Shown here piece after piece: positions 22,480-33,400 of a stretch of DNA of 64,000 nucleotides. Below the pieces are notes generated by a model, which saw nothing but the letters and a program-made list of their open reading frames with translations, was not told where the DNA came from and did no database searches. Source of the DNA: Odontocerum albicorne (Eukaryota; Arthropoda; Insecta; Trichoptera; Odontoceridae); NCBI GenBank assembly GCA_949825065.1, contig OX463852.1, positions 10,939,665-11,003,664 on the forward strand. The letters are read 5' to 3'. Each line of letters opens with the position of its first letter. Within the stretch, counting starts at the first letter, position 1. The position numbers and the translations under genes were made by a program.

Positions 22480-22840
22480 AAAATGGATCTTAGAGAGTGA
22501 GATATAATGAGGAGTTATACAGCATATACAAAGAGTCCAACATTATAAAATACATTAAAATTGGGAGGCTACGTTGGGCGGGGAATGTAGCAAGAATGGG
22601 AGAAGAGGAAATGCCTAACAAAGTACTCTTTTCCAAGCCCCAAGGAAGACGTAGCGTGGGCAGACCAAAGCTTAGGTGGATGGATGGGGTGCAGAATGAT
22701 GCAAACGTGATTGGCATCAGGGGCTGGAGGAGTGCATCCCAGGATAGGGGGGAATGGCAGCGACTGCTGGAGGAGGCCGGGGCCCACAATGGGCTGTAGT
22801 GCCATTGATGATGATGATGATGATGATGATATGTATGTAT
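22480..22840 (+). mobile_element. LINE 3' end with (GAT)n tail (family E)
   Basis: Reads GRLRWAGNVARMGEEEMPNK, GRRSVGRPKLRWMDGV and DRGEWQRLLEEAGAHNGL, the well-known C-terminal tail of RTE-like LINEs, then a stop and a (GAT)n microsatellite, the usual 3' tail. The frame is intact to its stop, so this is a fairly young copy, truncated at the 5' side. Confidence 0.85.
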
Positions 22841-22880
22841 GTGTATATGCATGTATATGTATATACGAGTATGTGCATGT
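22806..22880. repeat. Microsatellite between two convergent LINE tails
   Basis: (GAT)n followed by tatg/tgta-rich repeats. Gives long low-complexity frames (poly-Asp, poly-Met or poly-Ser) on both strands that are not genes. Confidence 0.9.
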
Positions 22881-23215
22881 ATCATCATTGCCAACCAGGG
22901 TCGATCCACTGCTGGATGAAGGTTTCCCCAAGTTGACTCTAAATACAGTTCTAAATGTAGTTCGGTTTTTTGCTCGTTGGTACCATGTGATGCTGCTATG
23001 CATCCTGATTTCATCTATCCAGCGTACATTCGGTCTTCTTCTGGGCCTCTTTATGCCTCTTGGGTACCATTTGATTATTTCGGACGTCCATCGGGAATCT
23101 GACATTCTGGCTAAGTGTCCTGCCCATTGCCACTTCATTGTCTTGCACACCATGTGTATGTACGTATATTGTAATATTTTGAATACTATTTTTTTTATCG
23201 GTGAACCTATTATTG
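22880..23215 (-). mobile_element. LINE 3' end on minus strand (family F)
   Basis: Minus strand reads MKWQWAGHLARMSDSRWTSE, IKRPRRRPNVRWIDEI and RAKNRTTFRTVF, another LINE C-terminal tail. Its 3' end faces that of the family E copy, with a (TATG)n/(GAT)n microsatellite between. Confidence 0.8.
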
Positions 23216-23605
23216 GCATCAAATGAATAAATTGTATAGACTGCTTAATTGTCATTTTTTTTAATTTACTGTACAAAGGTGTGGGCTGAAAAACATCTGC
23301 ACTCGGACTCGCTCTCTATTAGTAGGGGTGTATATATTGACTGGGGGGGGGGGTGTCATGAGATGAGCCCCGACCTTTTGATAACTTCTCTCTTAAATGT
23401 ATTTTATTCTACATTATCCTGAGGTATATACGAGTATGTAATTTTAGGATTATTTACATATGTACATACTATGTTGCTATCAATAAACCTGTATTAATTT
23501 ATAACAAGCCGAACTATCAAACAATAATACAAGGAATATTTATATAGAGCCGTTTAAAAAGCAAACTCTCCTCAAGAGGCGCTCTAACTTAGGACTCTAA
23601 CCGGA

Positions 23606-23782
23606 CTTGACATTCTATTTTGAATGCTTGTAATCAAATAAAATAATATATGTAACGTAAAAGCAAACACAATATCTTGTAGAGCAGAAAATTTTGTTTC
23701 GAATGACGTATAACCTTTACCATTTTGTTTTACTTTTGGTGCTCATTTTTAAATTGGAAAAAAACGTACACAACTTATGTTA
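23606..23782 (-). mobile_element. 5' untranslated fragment of the same mariner family
   Basis: Nearly identical to 465-620, in the same orientation: the start region and 5' leader of the element at 208-626, but with the first codon changed from ATG to ATA and no transposase body. The adjacent mariner at 23821 belongs to a different subfamily, since its ends differ. Confidence 0.75.
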
Positions 23783-23820
23783 ACACCCAATACTTTGTTT
23801 ATTCTAACGGTTACCAAGTA

Positions 23821-24777
23821 CTAGGCGTATCGAGAAAGTAAGTGTACTGAGGCTCTCACGACCGGATGGATTTTATTTTCGACATGTTGGCTACACTTCC
23901 GTGTAACCTGACCCTTCCCCTCCGCAAAGAGACCGGTTCGAGGTCAGTACGTTGAGAAGTGTCGACGCGACAACACGTTTCGTGAAAAATGTCAAACCAA
24001 TCTCCCGCCAAGTGCGAAATAAATAATGCCGGGCAAGAAATTTTGAGGCCCTGCAAACTCCATGGAGATGAATTTCTCCGCTCCATAGTTACTGGAGATG
24101 AAACTTGAGTTGCACACTACACGCCTGAAACCAAAAGGCAGTCTCAACAGTGGCGTCACACCTCTTCACCCTCCGCCAAAAAGTTCAAAACCACAATTTC
24201 AGCCAAGAAAATCATGGCATCCGTGTTTTGGGACTGTCAAGGCATAATTTTAATTGAATATATGCCTCAAGAGGAGACCATCAACTCTGCAAGATTTTGT
24301 GACCCTAAAAAAATTGCGAAGAGCGATTCAGAACAAGAGGAGAGGCATGCTGACAAAGGGAGTCTGCCTGCTGCACGACAATGCCAGACCACACACGGCC
24401 AACGCCACGAAGGAACTGCTCGCCTCGTTTAAATGGGATGTCCTGAACCATCCCGCGCATTCCCCTGACCTAGCATCTTCAGATTACTATCTCTTTACCT
24501 CCCTGAAGCTGCACATGGGTGGAAAAAGGTTTTCAACCGACGAGGAGGTAAAGGAGGAGGTGGAGAAGTGGACGGAGGGGTTGGTGGGAAACTACTTCGA
24601 GGAAGGCATCAAAAAGTTGATACCCCGCTTCACCACCTGCATTGAGAGGAATGGCGACTGTGTCGAAAAATAGCTTACATATAGTATGTACTACGGTAAC
24701 CACGTAATTTTTTTGTTTCAATAAAAAAAATTGTAACCTACAAAAATTCAGTACACTTACTTTCTGGATATGCCTCG
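23821..24777 (+). mobile_element. mariner (DD34D) with intact inverted ends and broken transposase
   Basis: TA-flanked (23819-23820, 24778-24779) with 30-bp ends sharing AGAAAGTAAGTGTACTGA. The plus strand encodes VTGDET (first catalytic Asp), LLHDNARPHTA (second) and SPDLASSDYYLF (third, 34 residues after the second). The Trp after VTGDET is a TGA stop, there is a 2-base frameshift near 24290, and the N-terminal HTH region is deleted: 957 bp against about 1.3 kb usual. The last 139 codons (24254-24673) are open. Non-autonomous but with ends that look usable by a related transposase. Confidence 0.93.
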
Positions 24778-24779
24778 TA

Positions 24780-25507
24780 TATCCATTTTATTATATAGCT
24801 AGTGATAGTGTGTAGTACGAGTAGGTAATGTAAGAAATGTACCTGATAAGGCGTATCGTCTTTGTGCACGTAGATATGTGCGGCCACGTGTGCATCAATA
24901 TGATATCAAGTTTTTACAGGAGGGGGTCGCGAAGTCTTGATTTTTTTAATATTTTGCGGGTCTCAAGGCCAAAAAGAAACAATGAACTAAAGCTGTATCC
25001 CAATTTTTTCGGACTAACGCCCATTTTTAGAGCATATATTTCATTAGTACATTAGCGCGTGTTTATAAAAAAATGTATACATTATTTGGCAATTTGGACG
25101 CGATTTTGAATCGTCTCTATCAGCTACTGAAAGCAACAAAGAAATCTACACTGTATCAAAAACAGGATGTTGGAAAAATATGACAGCAAAACTTAAAATT
25201 AGCGTTTATTTAGTAAATTATCAAACTCACGGTGAATATCTTGTCTTGATTAACATTCTGATTATAATGCTTCGTAAGTTGTGCAGTCATGATATAACTA
25301 AAAAAAACTAAGTTAAAATGTCTAGAAACCCATTTTCTTGAATGCACTCAAAGTCCAGATACTGGTTCAAGTTGATTTATAAATTTCACACTTGAACACG
25401 CTCCGTTGGCCTATAACGGAGAAACACCGTGGCAATCGTGGCTAGTGTTAACTACCGACCCTCAACATAAACAAACACTTAAAAGGCAATGATTATATCC
25501 TTGTCAA
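24780..25507. other. AT-rich intergenic sequence
   Basis: Around 24920-24970 a caggagggggtcgcgaag stretch resembles a hAT terminus, but no partner end was found. No gene recognised. Confidence 0.35.
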
Positions 25508-26030
25508 AAAATATCACCGAGTGAACACAACCTCGAAGTGGAAAATGCAAAAAAATAAACACAAAATATGTAGCGCTTGGAAAACTTTTCGTAATGTCTT
25601 ACAAAGCCTTGCTACGATCTTCATACACATACCTATAAGTGCGATTGAAAGGGTGCAGCATTCATTTTTGAGATTTATTAACTTACCCATTCCTATAATT
25701 GACAACAATTATAAATATCTCGATCGAATATTGAATTTATTAGCCCCGATTAAAATAATAGTGAATGATTTATTTTTTTCACATAAAATCATCAACTCGC
25801 CCTTCAATAATTTAAGGACAATTATTGTCCCGAATTGCTTAACTTTTCCAATATTCGAGTTCCTTCAATGAATACTCGCCATAAGGCTATATTCTATTGT
25901 AAACAAAATACCTCTAATTACCAACGAAATTCCCCTAAAAATAGAATGCATCTGTTGGGAATTCAATTTGCTGAGATTGTCGATATATTTTTCCTACTAT
26001 TAGTCTATCGAGCTATAAAAATAGGCTGAT
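25508..26030 (+). mobile_element. LINE RT-domain C-terminal fragment (family H)
   Basis: Reads SAIERVQHSFLRFINLP, NYKYLDRILNLLAPIKI and DLFFSHKIINSPFN, the post-RT segment (typically ER-VQ-FLR) of jockey/R1-like LINEs. A stop at 25869 is followed by in-frame remnants to 26028. Confidence 0.7.
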
Positions 26031-26388
26031 TACATAGTTGATGAAGTATTGAATTTGTACTGTAACATTCATTTCGCATTAATGTCCAATTGCTGAGGTG
26101 AGGTGCGGATGGCTGACTCGAGACAGACCCGCATCGTGTGAACACTTGTGTACGAGTATATATTGTTAATTTTTTATATATTTGAAATAATTTTGACTCG
26201 TGTATTTTAATTGTTGACGTGTTTTATTATTTGGTTTTGTTGAATTGTCATAAATTGTTTTTATTATATTTTAAGATTCTGTAAATATTGTAAATGAAGC
26301 ACATACGAGTATGATACAATTTTTTTAATATTTTTGTTAAGTACATTGTATTGTTAATGGAATATAAAAATAAGATATTAAAGAGTAA

Positions 26389-26634
26389 TCATAGTATAAA
26401 TAGGTCAAAACCCGTACGGCTGTCGAATACTTGGATTCTCTCCGAAAGTAATTCGAAATTTGAATCTCGGTGGGGATACTGAACGAATTTTAAATACCTA
26501 GCTAACAATTTTAGGACCGGTGTAAAAGGGGACGATGTATAAATTATATATATAAACAAATTTTACATTAATATATATTTTCATAAATGTAGAATTTGTT
26601 TTACTTCCGTGAATATTTCACGGGTTGCAACTAG
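26389..26634 (+). mobile_element. Non-autonomous Helitron-like element, copy A
   Basis: Starts TCATAGTATAAATAGG after an A and ends GGTTGCAACTAG before a T. A 7-bp-arm hairpin (CCGTGAA / TTCACGG, 26607-26623) lies 7 bases before CTAG, the classic Helitron 3' layout. Copy B at 33401-33650 has identical boundaries and the same A/T flanks. No inverted repeats or target duplication, as expected. No coding capacity. Confidence 0.75.
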
Positions 26635-26787
26635 TTTAACAGTATTTTCCAAGTTCAAACTGGACAAAAACAAGTGTCGAGGATAGTTTGTCGTTTAGTA
26701 ACATCAAAACCTCCACTAGTTCAGCCGACCTTAATTTTACAGACCAAAGCTATATTATACGTGCATAATAATTAGGAAGTTGGAGAC

Positions 26788-26856
26788 GCTCTGTCAAGAA
26801 CTAGGAAGATAAACTGTGTATTAAGACAGTCCATTTTCCTAGTTCTTGACAGAACA
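26788..26856. repeat. Short hairpin
   Basis: Arms tctgtcaagaactagga and complement, loop about 31 bases. Could be a tiny MITE or an inverted duplication. Confidence 0.7.
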
Positions 26857-26887
26857 TAATATACGTTGAAAATTTATAAATGCTTTA

Positions 26888-27155
26888 TATCAGGAGTTCC
26901 CAGCCTACGTTCCGCGGAAGCCCAGGGTTCCGCGATAAAATAGAAAACACACCTGATATTAAAATTCAGTTGTCCACAGTTAAACCAAATTTTGAAAGAA
27001 AATAAGAAATTTAATTGTTCACATTACCAGTTTGAATAAAAAATATTTGATTTTCCATTATAAATGTTTTTTTTTTGTAATCAGTAAAAATTGTAAGAAT
27101 TCCAATTTTTCGTTACGGCAAAAAGGATTCCGCGATTAAAATATGCTGGGAACAG
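26888..27155. mobile_element. Possible hAT-like MITE
   Basis: Left end caggagttcccagcct... ttccgcg; right end (complement) gttcccagca... cgcggaatcc. The ends match imperfectly and no clean 8-bp duplication was found. Confidence 0.4.
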
Positions 27156-27589
27156 GGAGTTCATATGCAACTACTATAGAAACAAGTATACGCGTGAGTG
27201 GGGAAAGTTGCGACATTTTGCATTAATTTTACACGTACGTCAAAAGGTTAAATATTACTTGCTGACGTATATTTATATAATAATTATGTCTTACATATTT
27301 AGTTATAACATTAAAAAAAAATACAATAAATTATTTGAAAAGGGGAATTTAATTGGCCAAAAGAGGATATGTAGGTAATTAATATCTATAATAAACATAG
27401 CAGCCATTTTTTTAGAGAAATTACACAGGGTTTTTTCATTATAAGTCCAAGTACGTGACACTAAAAAATGCTCACTATTCGAATGATAAAATGCAATTTG
27501 TTTACATCTCTAATCATGTTAAAATAATTTTGAGAAGATATATTGAAATTAGATATTTATTGAATTCTTATCATTCATAACGTTTCGAC

Positions 27590-27870
27590 TGATAATACTT
27601 GATAGAACTCCGTGATATGATATATACTCGTATACATGAATGAATAATACTTGATAGAACTCCATGATATGATATACTTGTATACGAGTACATGAATGAA
27701 TAATACTTGATAATACTTGATAGAACTCCATGATATGATATACTCGTATACATGAATGAATAATACTTGATAATACTTGATAGAACTCCATGATATGATA
27801 TACTTGTATACATGAATGAATAATACTTGATAGAACTCCATGATATGATATACTCGTATACATGAATGAA
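27590..27870. repeat. Tandem array of about 50-bp units with 14-bp insertions
   Basis: Unit: gaatgaataatacttgatag, aactccatgatatgatatac, tcgtatacat. Five units; some carry an extra tacttgataa stretch. Open in all minus frames only because of the repeat structure. Confidence 0.92.
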
Positions 27871-27964
27871 TAAAAATCAATCTATTTCTACTGGCATTTT
27901 TATATTTATCGGTTTCGCTGTTCACGTGATTATCTTGTTCATATGAACATCAAATATGGTCATC

Positions 27965-28495
27965 ATTTTGTCGTGTAGCTCATGACTGAGCATCGTGACT
28001 CCCATGATAGCCTCCGACGACTCCTCTCCATCCATCCTTGCACTCCACGGCTCGAAGGGCAGATAGATATTAAGGGTAGTACAGTTGCGTTTCTCACTTG
28101 GTCAGTTCAACGCATTAGGATTTTTCCTCTTGTGCGTCGTCGTTCCACACCTCCAGTAACCACAAATCTCTTCAAACTGTCTCCTTGGCCACGAACAATG
28201 TGCCCAAAGAATCGGAGGACTTGTCGAAGACATATTGTCGACAATCTGTTGGTGATTCTCAGTTCTTCAAGAATGAAGGCGTATATTCGTCTTGCTCTCC
28301 ATAGAATTCGTAGCATTCTTCTCCAGCACCACATTTCAAATGCATCTATTCTACGTCTCTCGCTTGCTCTCAGAGCCCAAGTCTCCGCGCCATACATGAA
28401 TATTGCGAAGACGAGAGACTTAACTTGGCGTATTTTCGTCGTAATGGTGATAGTTCTGGTCTTCCATATCTTTTCCAATTTTAACATCGCATTTT
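27965..28495 (-). mobile_element. LINE family B ORF2 3' fragment
   Basis: Minus strand: MYGAETWALRASERRRIDA, FEMWCWRRMLRI, LRFFGHIVRGQGD, then RRRTRG and, in another frame, the 3' end with catgagctacacg. A post-RT LINE tail; 126 codons open, then a frameshift. Same family as 4600-4870 and 59530-60090. Confidence 0.8.
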
Positions 28496-29079
28496 TTTTT
28501 TAAATTGGTCAATAGACAAAACATCAAAATTGGTCAATAGACAAAAAATCATCGAAACAAATCAGTATATTTTAGAATTCAACTCTTCTAGAATTCTATT
28601 GTATGTTAACAGTATAATTATTCTGAATACATGACGACTTCGCTATTTTTTCAACCATAACCTCACGGAGATGAAAATAACGAAAAGAAAAGTAATACAC
28701 AAATGCCATTTTCACTCAAATTCTAGGTGCCCACCAGAGCGACAAGGCAAGCATCGCCCTTTTATTGTGAAAATGTCTAAAGGGTGTCCAACGTGACATG
28801 AAATAAATCGTCTTCTCTGGGCAACGAAGATGCCAGGAAAGCTTTGTCTGGAATGAAACCCAGCTGAACTATGTTAAGGATTCATTGGATAAAATTTATC
28901 TCAGCATTGGCAACATTAGTTGACATGTTGATTCTTTTTATATGCAGTATTTGTTTACAACTGGTATTATTTTGTGATTGATTGTTGTTTCCTTTCTTTT
29001 TTACCTAGATGCTTTTTTATTGTTATCCTACAGCTGTTAAGTTGGCGATTTTCTATTTGTTTTTATTTAAATAATAAAA

Positions 29080-29150
29080 TGACAATTGATAAAGCGCTGT
29101 TAAGAGCGCAGATTATCTTCAAGTGCGCTCTAACTCGGGATTCGAACTTA
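29080..29150. repeat. Short dispersed repeat (one of four)
   Basis: aataaaatgacaattgata, agcgc, tcaag, gcgctctaact. Related stretches: 23550-23605, 45387-45450 and 52536-52580. The others carry aaaaggacaatttatacag or ctctcctcaag. Confidence 0.5.
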
Positions 29151-30103
29151 CTATTCTAAACAGAAGAGAAAAAAAAAACAAATTGTTGATAGGAAGGTGG
29201 TGTGGCTGCCATCATTAAATTAGAAACTTCTAGCATCTGCGTATGTTTATAAAAATATATTTGGTAAGAAAACCGCAGAAACTTAAGACGAACGAAAATA
29301 AGACGAACTACTAAGAAACCTTTGTCGATCTTCCGATATGTGATAGTAACACATTTGGTTTTAGGTGGAGTGTAGTGTATGTGTGTAGTGTTCACATATA
29401 ATCATAAATTTTCCAAAAAGAATTACCTTCGAGTGCTTCCTAAAGCTGCATACGCCACACATATCTCTAACACTTTGGACAGACAAAATGTTGACTTAAA
29501 TCACATCATAAATTCTAGTATTTTATGAATAATTAATAAACCATCTAATTTTGAGTCTACTTGACATTTTAAAACAATACGAATATAGATACAATTTAAA
29601 TATTACTCGGGAAAACGAACATTGTCGATCACCATTAAAAATAAAGATAACCAATTCATTAAATATTACGCAATAATAATACGATTGTTGCAATAAGAAA
29701 ATAAACAAGTTAAAATGACGAAAAATATACTGTAATCGATTAAAACCAATTAAGACACAAACTAAAAATTTAATAGAATATTGTGCGCAGCTACAGGAAT
29801 AGCAAAAAAATCGACTAAATCACAAAGTTCCTTCTGTGTATATCACACATTGTGCAACAAGGAAAAATAAAATAATAATTGTCCTCGAAATTTCGTAACA
29901 GCATATTTTTGGAAGACCCGATGATTTGATTTTATAAAATAGCTTTGAAATATATTTTTAGCAATTTTATCTGGTTGCCCTTCTCAGAGCTTAGATTTCA
30001 TAATAAATAAGGAATGAACACTCTTTTTTAATGAATATTCCCACGTATATTAAAGGCATCCGACCCCGTTTAATCCCGATCTCAGCGACAACATTATTAT
30101 TAC

Positions 30104-30250
30104 AGGCCGCATTCATCCCAGTCCGCAGCCTTCCTCCGGCTGCCGGGGTATACTCCCCGCTGTATTTCCCGGGAGACAGGTAACTTCATTATAATTGCTT
30201 CCTTCAGCAGGAACGAGAGTCACATTTCCCGGCGCAGCGCGGTATTACAT
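30104..30250 (+). other. GC-rich island with exon-like boundaries
   Basis: On the plus strand, ttattacag precedes a GC-rich segment (about 30107-30180) that is open in frame (AAFIPVRSLPPAAGVYSPL) and ends GAGACAG|gtaact, so it has the outline of an internal exon. Two more GC-rich patches follow to 30250. No homology is recognised and no partner exon was found; it could equally be a conserved non-coding element. Confidence 0.25.
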
Positions 30251-31055
30251 GACGCCACTCAATTCAATATTGCTGAATGAATTCCCTAGAAAATATATAT
30301 TCTCGGAAGAGAAAACGATGTCGGGATACGTTCAAATATCAACGTACTTTTTATAATGCATGCTAAAATAGAAAATTTGAGAGATAAATCTACAAATGGA
30401 CCGTTTCATTTTGATCTTTTACAAATATTAGATTATTCGCCTTTTCCGATTCGTCTTATTTTTTTTTACTCCTTTGCTTTATTTCAGATTTATATATTGA
30501 AATGCAATGCGCATTTCACATAGCAAATAAAAAAATACATACGAATATCTATGCCTCGATAACGAGTTAATTGAAGGTACATATATATTTGTCCCTGGTG
30601 CCACCGGAGATGACTATATAAGCCAATGTGTGATACGCATATCCTCTTACGAGTACATTTTGGAAATGGGACTTTAGAACTTATAGTCTACGTCTTCTTT
30701 TTCTTTTGAGATCCTGGTAACTGTTTAATGACATTTGGCTCAATCCATACTGAGCATTTATAATATTTTTATTTTTGAGTGTCTCGTGGATCATTACGAA
30801 ACAAGATAAATCGTAACTGATCGATAACATTTGTTGTTATAATCTTAAGTAATACTGTTAAATGACAAGCACTTGGCCAAAATATAACTAATTTATTTTC
30901 AAATTTAAAAAAATTCATTTAATAAAAATGGATTTATAAATTATCATTTTCAAATCAAATAAATAAATAACCAAACAAACACAACGCTACGTTATTTTTT
31001 TCATTATTTTGATGTCATACGAATTTTTCTATTGATTTTGATGAAGGATCATTAA

Positions 31056-31723
31056 GGGGATATTCTACTCTAGAGGCGTGAATTTCGAGCGTTTTTTAAG
31101 ACTTAATAAAAAAACTACAATAAAAACATTTTTCGTATGCATTATTTTACAGTTGGTTAATTGATGATTTGAGAATATGCAAAAAAAAATTAAATTCAAG
31201 ATGTTATCAGTTGTTACATCTTATCGTAAAAAAAAGAGGAGTGAGCTGGTCGACATGATTGAAGCCTTTTCGTAGATTTGGAACAATAATCATACACTGT
31301 TTCTTGATAAGAAATAATGTCGCTATAGTTGGTACCAAAGAAAACGTAAAATAGGGTTGCCTGAAAAAAAAATCCATTTTTTTTTTTCAAATATTTAAAT
31401 TAAAAAAAATATATAAAATAAGTTTTGAATTTTCCAAGGTAGAGACGATATAAAAACATATATTGAAGTTTCATACCAAACTTGAAGCCATTGGATAGGA
31501 TAGAACTTGAGATTTTATGTCGACCAGGTCGAAAAAAGTAGTTTCGAGAAAAACGCATTTTAAGTTTTGAGATTATTGTCCGAGTCATACCGGTGCGGCG
31601 TAATTTCTGTCTCATTTATAGCTATTACGTCGTAAATATTGCGAATTTTTAAATTTCCTTTTGAGAACATGTTTTTTAATTAAATATGCAAAAAAAATCT
31701 AATTTCTAGACTAGAATACCCCC
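31056..31723. mobile_element. TTAA-flanked MITE, piggyBac type
   Basis: TTAA at 31052-31055 and 31724-31727. Inverted ends GGGGATATTCTACTCTAGA and (complement) GGGGGTATTCTAGTCTAGA. 668 bp, no transposase. Only about 70 bp from the piggyBac at 31803. Confidence 0.8.
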
Positions 31724-32031
31724 TTAAGGATTTTCGGCATAAGCAGTCAACTGGTTAATAATACGCTTTGGCATGTTTCAGAGAAAGAAACATCGAATTT
31801 AACCGTTAGAGTGCCGAGGCGCGCGATTGCGCGCTTGCGCGTACTATCCAAAATTGCCAGGAGCGCGACAGCGCGCCCAAAATCAGTTGCCGTTTAGCAC
31901 GCAACAGGGGAGGTCGCTCGCACGCATAAGTATTTTTTTATCTTTCTATGTGTTACATAAAGTGCATATTATAATATTATTAGTAATTACAGTATAAAAA
32001 GGATTTGGGAAAAGAATTTTTTTAACCCAAA

Positions 32032-32622
32032 ATGTCGGAATACGAAAACAGTTCGAGTGAAAATTATCGTTCTTCAAGTTGTGAAGCAAGTGATAGCGGG
32101 AGTGACATTGTGGTGCGCTCACGCCGCATAATGCAAATTTTGAGTGAGAGTGATAATAGTGATGATAACTATTATTTTGCTGATACGGAGGATATACCGG
32201 ACTGCGAAAATGACAATGTGACCTCGACCCAATTCAGACGCCTACCACCGGATACGCAATACAGCAAACAAACTCCGCACGTATTTTGCGAACTACCAGG
32301 ACCAAAACATACCCCACCAGTTAACGCAAAACCTATTGATTTCTTCAATTTGTTCTTTACGGCTGCTCTTATAAAAAAAATGGTTGTTGAAACTAACCGT
32401 TACGCCGCACAGTTTTTGCAAGATCATCCAAATTTGAAGCCTCAATTTTGTACAAAATTGTGGAAGCCAGTCACCATCCCAGAAATGAGAGGATTTATTG
32501 CCGTTATACTGGAAATGGGCATCACAAGGAGGCCAACTATTTTATCTTATCGGATGAAAGGATCAAGATGTATTCCATGGGTTGGAAGAATGTTTGCACG
32601 AAACAGATTTCAGTTAGAATAA
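32032..32622 (+). CDS. piggyBac transposase N-terminal part (196 codons, open)
   Basis: ATG MSEYENSSSENYRSSSC: acidic Ser-rich leader, then FFNLFFTAALIKKMVVETNR, LWKPVTIPEMRGFIAVILEM, IPWVGRMFARNRFQL and a stop. This corresponds to the segment before the catalytic DDD core in the DDE_Tnp_1_7 family. Intact frame with a start codon just after the A/T leader. If transcribed it would give a truncated protein without catalysis; a repressor-like role is possible but unsupported. Confidence 0.8.
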   Translation: MSEYENSSSENYRSSSCEASDSGSDIVVRSRRIMQILSESDNSDDNYYFADTEDIPDCENDNVTSTQFRRLPPDTQYSKQTPHVFCELPGPKHTPPVNAKPIDFFNLFFTAALIKKMVVETNRYAAQFLQDHPNLKPQFCTKLWKPVTIPEMRGFIAVILEMGITRRPTILSYRMKGSRCIPWVGRMFARNRFQLE

Positions 32623-32649
32623 GGTTGTATTTAATGTATTTGGAAGGAT

Positions 32650-32940
32650 ATGCAGAGTGAGAAATATGCAGACAAAAAAATGAAAAGATTGAAATTTACA
32701 TCGAGTATAATTGATGATTTAGAAGAGAAATGGTTGCTCCACAAAAATAGACCAGAACCTGCTACTCAGACTTCATCTCCCCCTCGAAGTATTGGATTAG
32801 AAAAGTTACCCGGGCGTAAATTACGGCGCTGCGTAGTGTGCAGCAGCAAGGATCGCAGCGCTGTGAAGAGGAGCAACTTGATTTGTGCCCGCTGTAAGAA
32901 AGGGCTTCATGGAGTCTGTGCGGGAAAGCGCACATGTTAA
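32650..32940 (+). pseudogene. piggyBac transposase C-terminal zinc-ribbon part
   Basis: Reads KRLKFTSSIIDDLEEKW, LPGRKLRRCVVCSSKD, NLICARCKKGLHGVCAGKRTC-type Cys/His spacing (CxxC, CxxC, HxxxC) and ends at TAA. This is the C-terminal cysteine-rich domain that binds piggyBac ends. Separated from the N-terminal part by a deletion of the core around 32622-32650 and out of frame with it. Confidence 0.8.
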
Positions 32941-33400
32941 CTTTTTTACTTTTAGATTCCAGTTTTTGTTATAATTTTTGTTTACAATATATATTTCCAT
33001 ATTTTTTTTGTATTTTATTACCCTTGTACATGTTTTTATAAAGAAAACACCGAAAAAATTATTAGAATTGGACAATTTTTGGAAGAGATACAGTTTTTTT
33101 TTCAAGACAAGGGTAAATGACATAAAAAACAAATATTTCCTTGGCATTTTTAAGTATATATGAGTAAAAAACAATGGCACTCAAACGGTTAAAAGAGGTT
33201 TAGCGAATAAAAGAGTTTGAAATTTTATCGATTTTACTGTACAGCGATTCTTGCTTTCTTGTTTACTTATGCGAGGTAAGATTTCCATTACAAATCTGAA
33301 TAAGTCGCGATTAAGAATACTAAACAAAACGCCACACTCGCGACACAACCCTCCGACAAACTTCAATTTCATCGGCTGATTGTATAAAAAATTCAAGATA

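Larger units (their letters stand above)
28560..31050. other. Intergenic AT-rich sequence
   Basis: Apart from the GC-rich island at 30104-30250 and the short dispersed repeat at 29085-29150, no gene or element was recognised. Frames up to 79 codons (29156-29395, minus) lack motifs. Confidence 0.35.
31803..33188 (+). mobile_element. Internally deleted piggyBac transposon
   Basis: Perfect TTAA on both sides (31799-31802, 33189-33192). Inverted ends CCGTTAGAGTGCC and complement of CCGTTTGAGTGCC. GC-rich subterminal repeats (gcgcgattgcgcgcttgcgc) follow the left end. Carries the transposase N-terminus and the C-terminal zinc ribbon, but the catalytic core is deleted. 1386 bp against the usual 2.3-2.5 kb. 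Confidence 0.92.

Noticed and set aside
22490..23276. Frames up to 235 codons with poly-Ser, poly-Asp or poly-Met
   Set aside because: They arise from LINE tails reading through the (GAT)n microsatellite.
27549..27925. Three minus-strand frames of 80-116 codons
   Set aside because: All are produced by the tandem repeat; no stop happens to fall in the unit.
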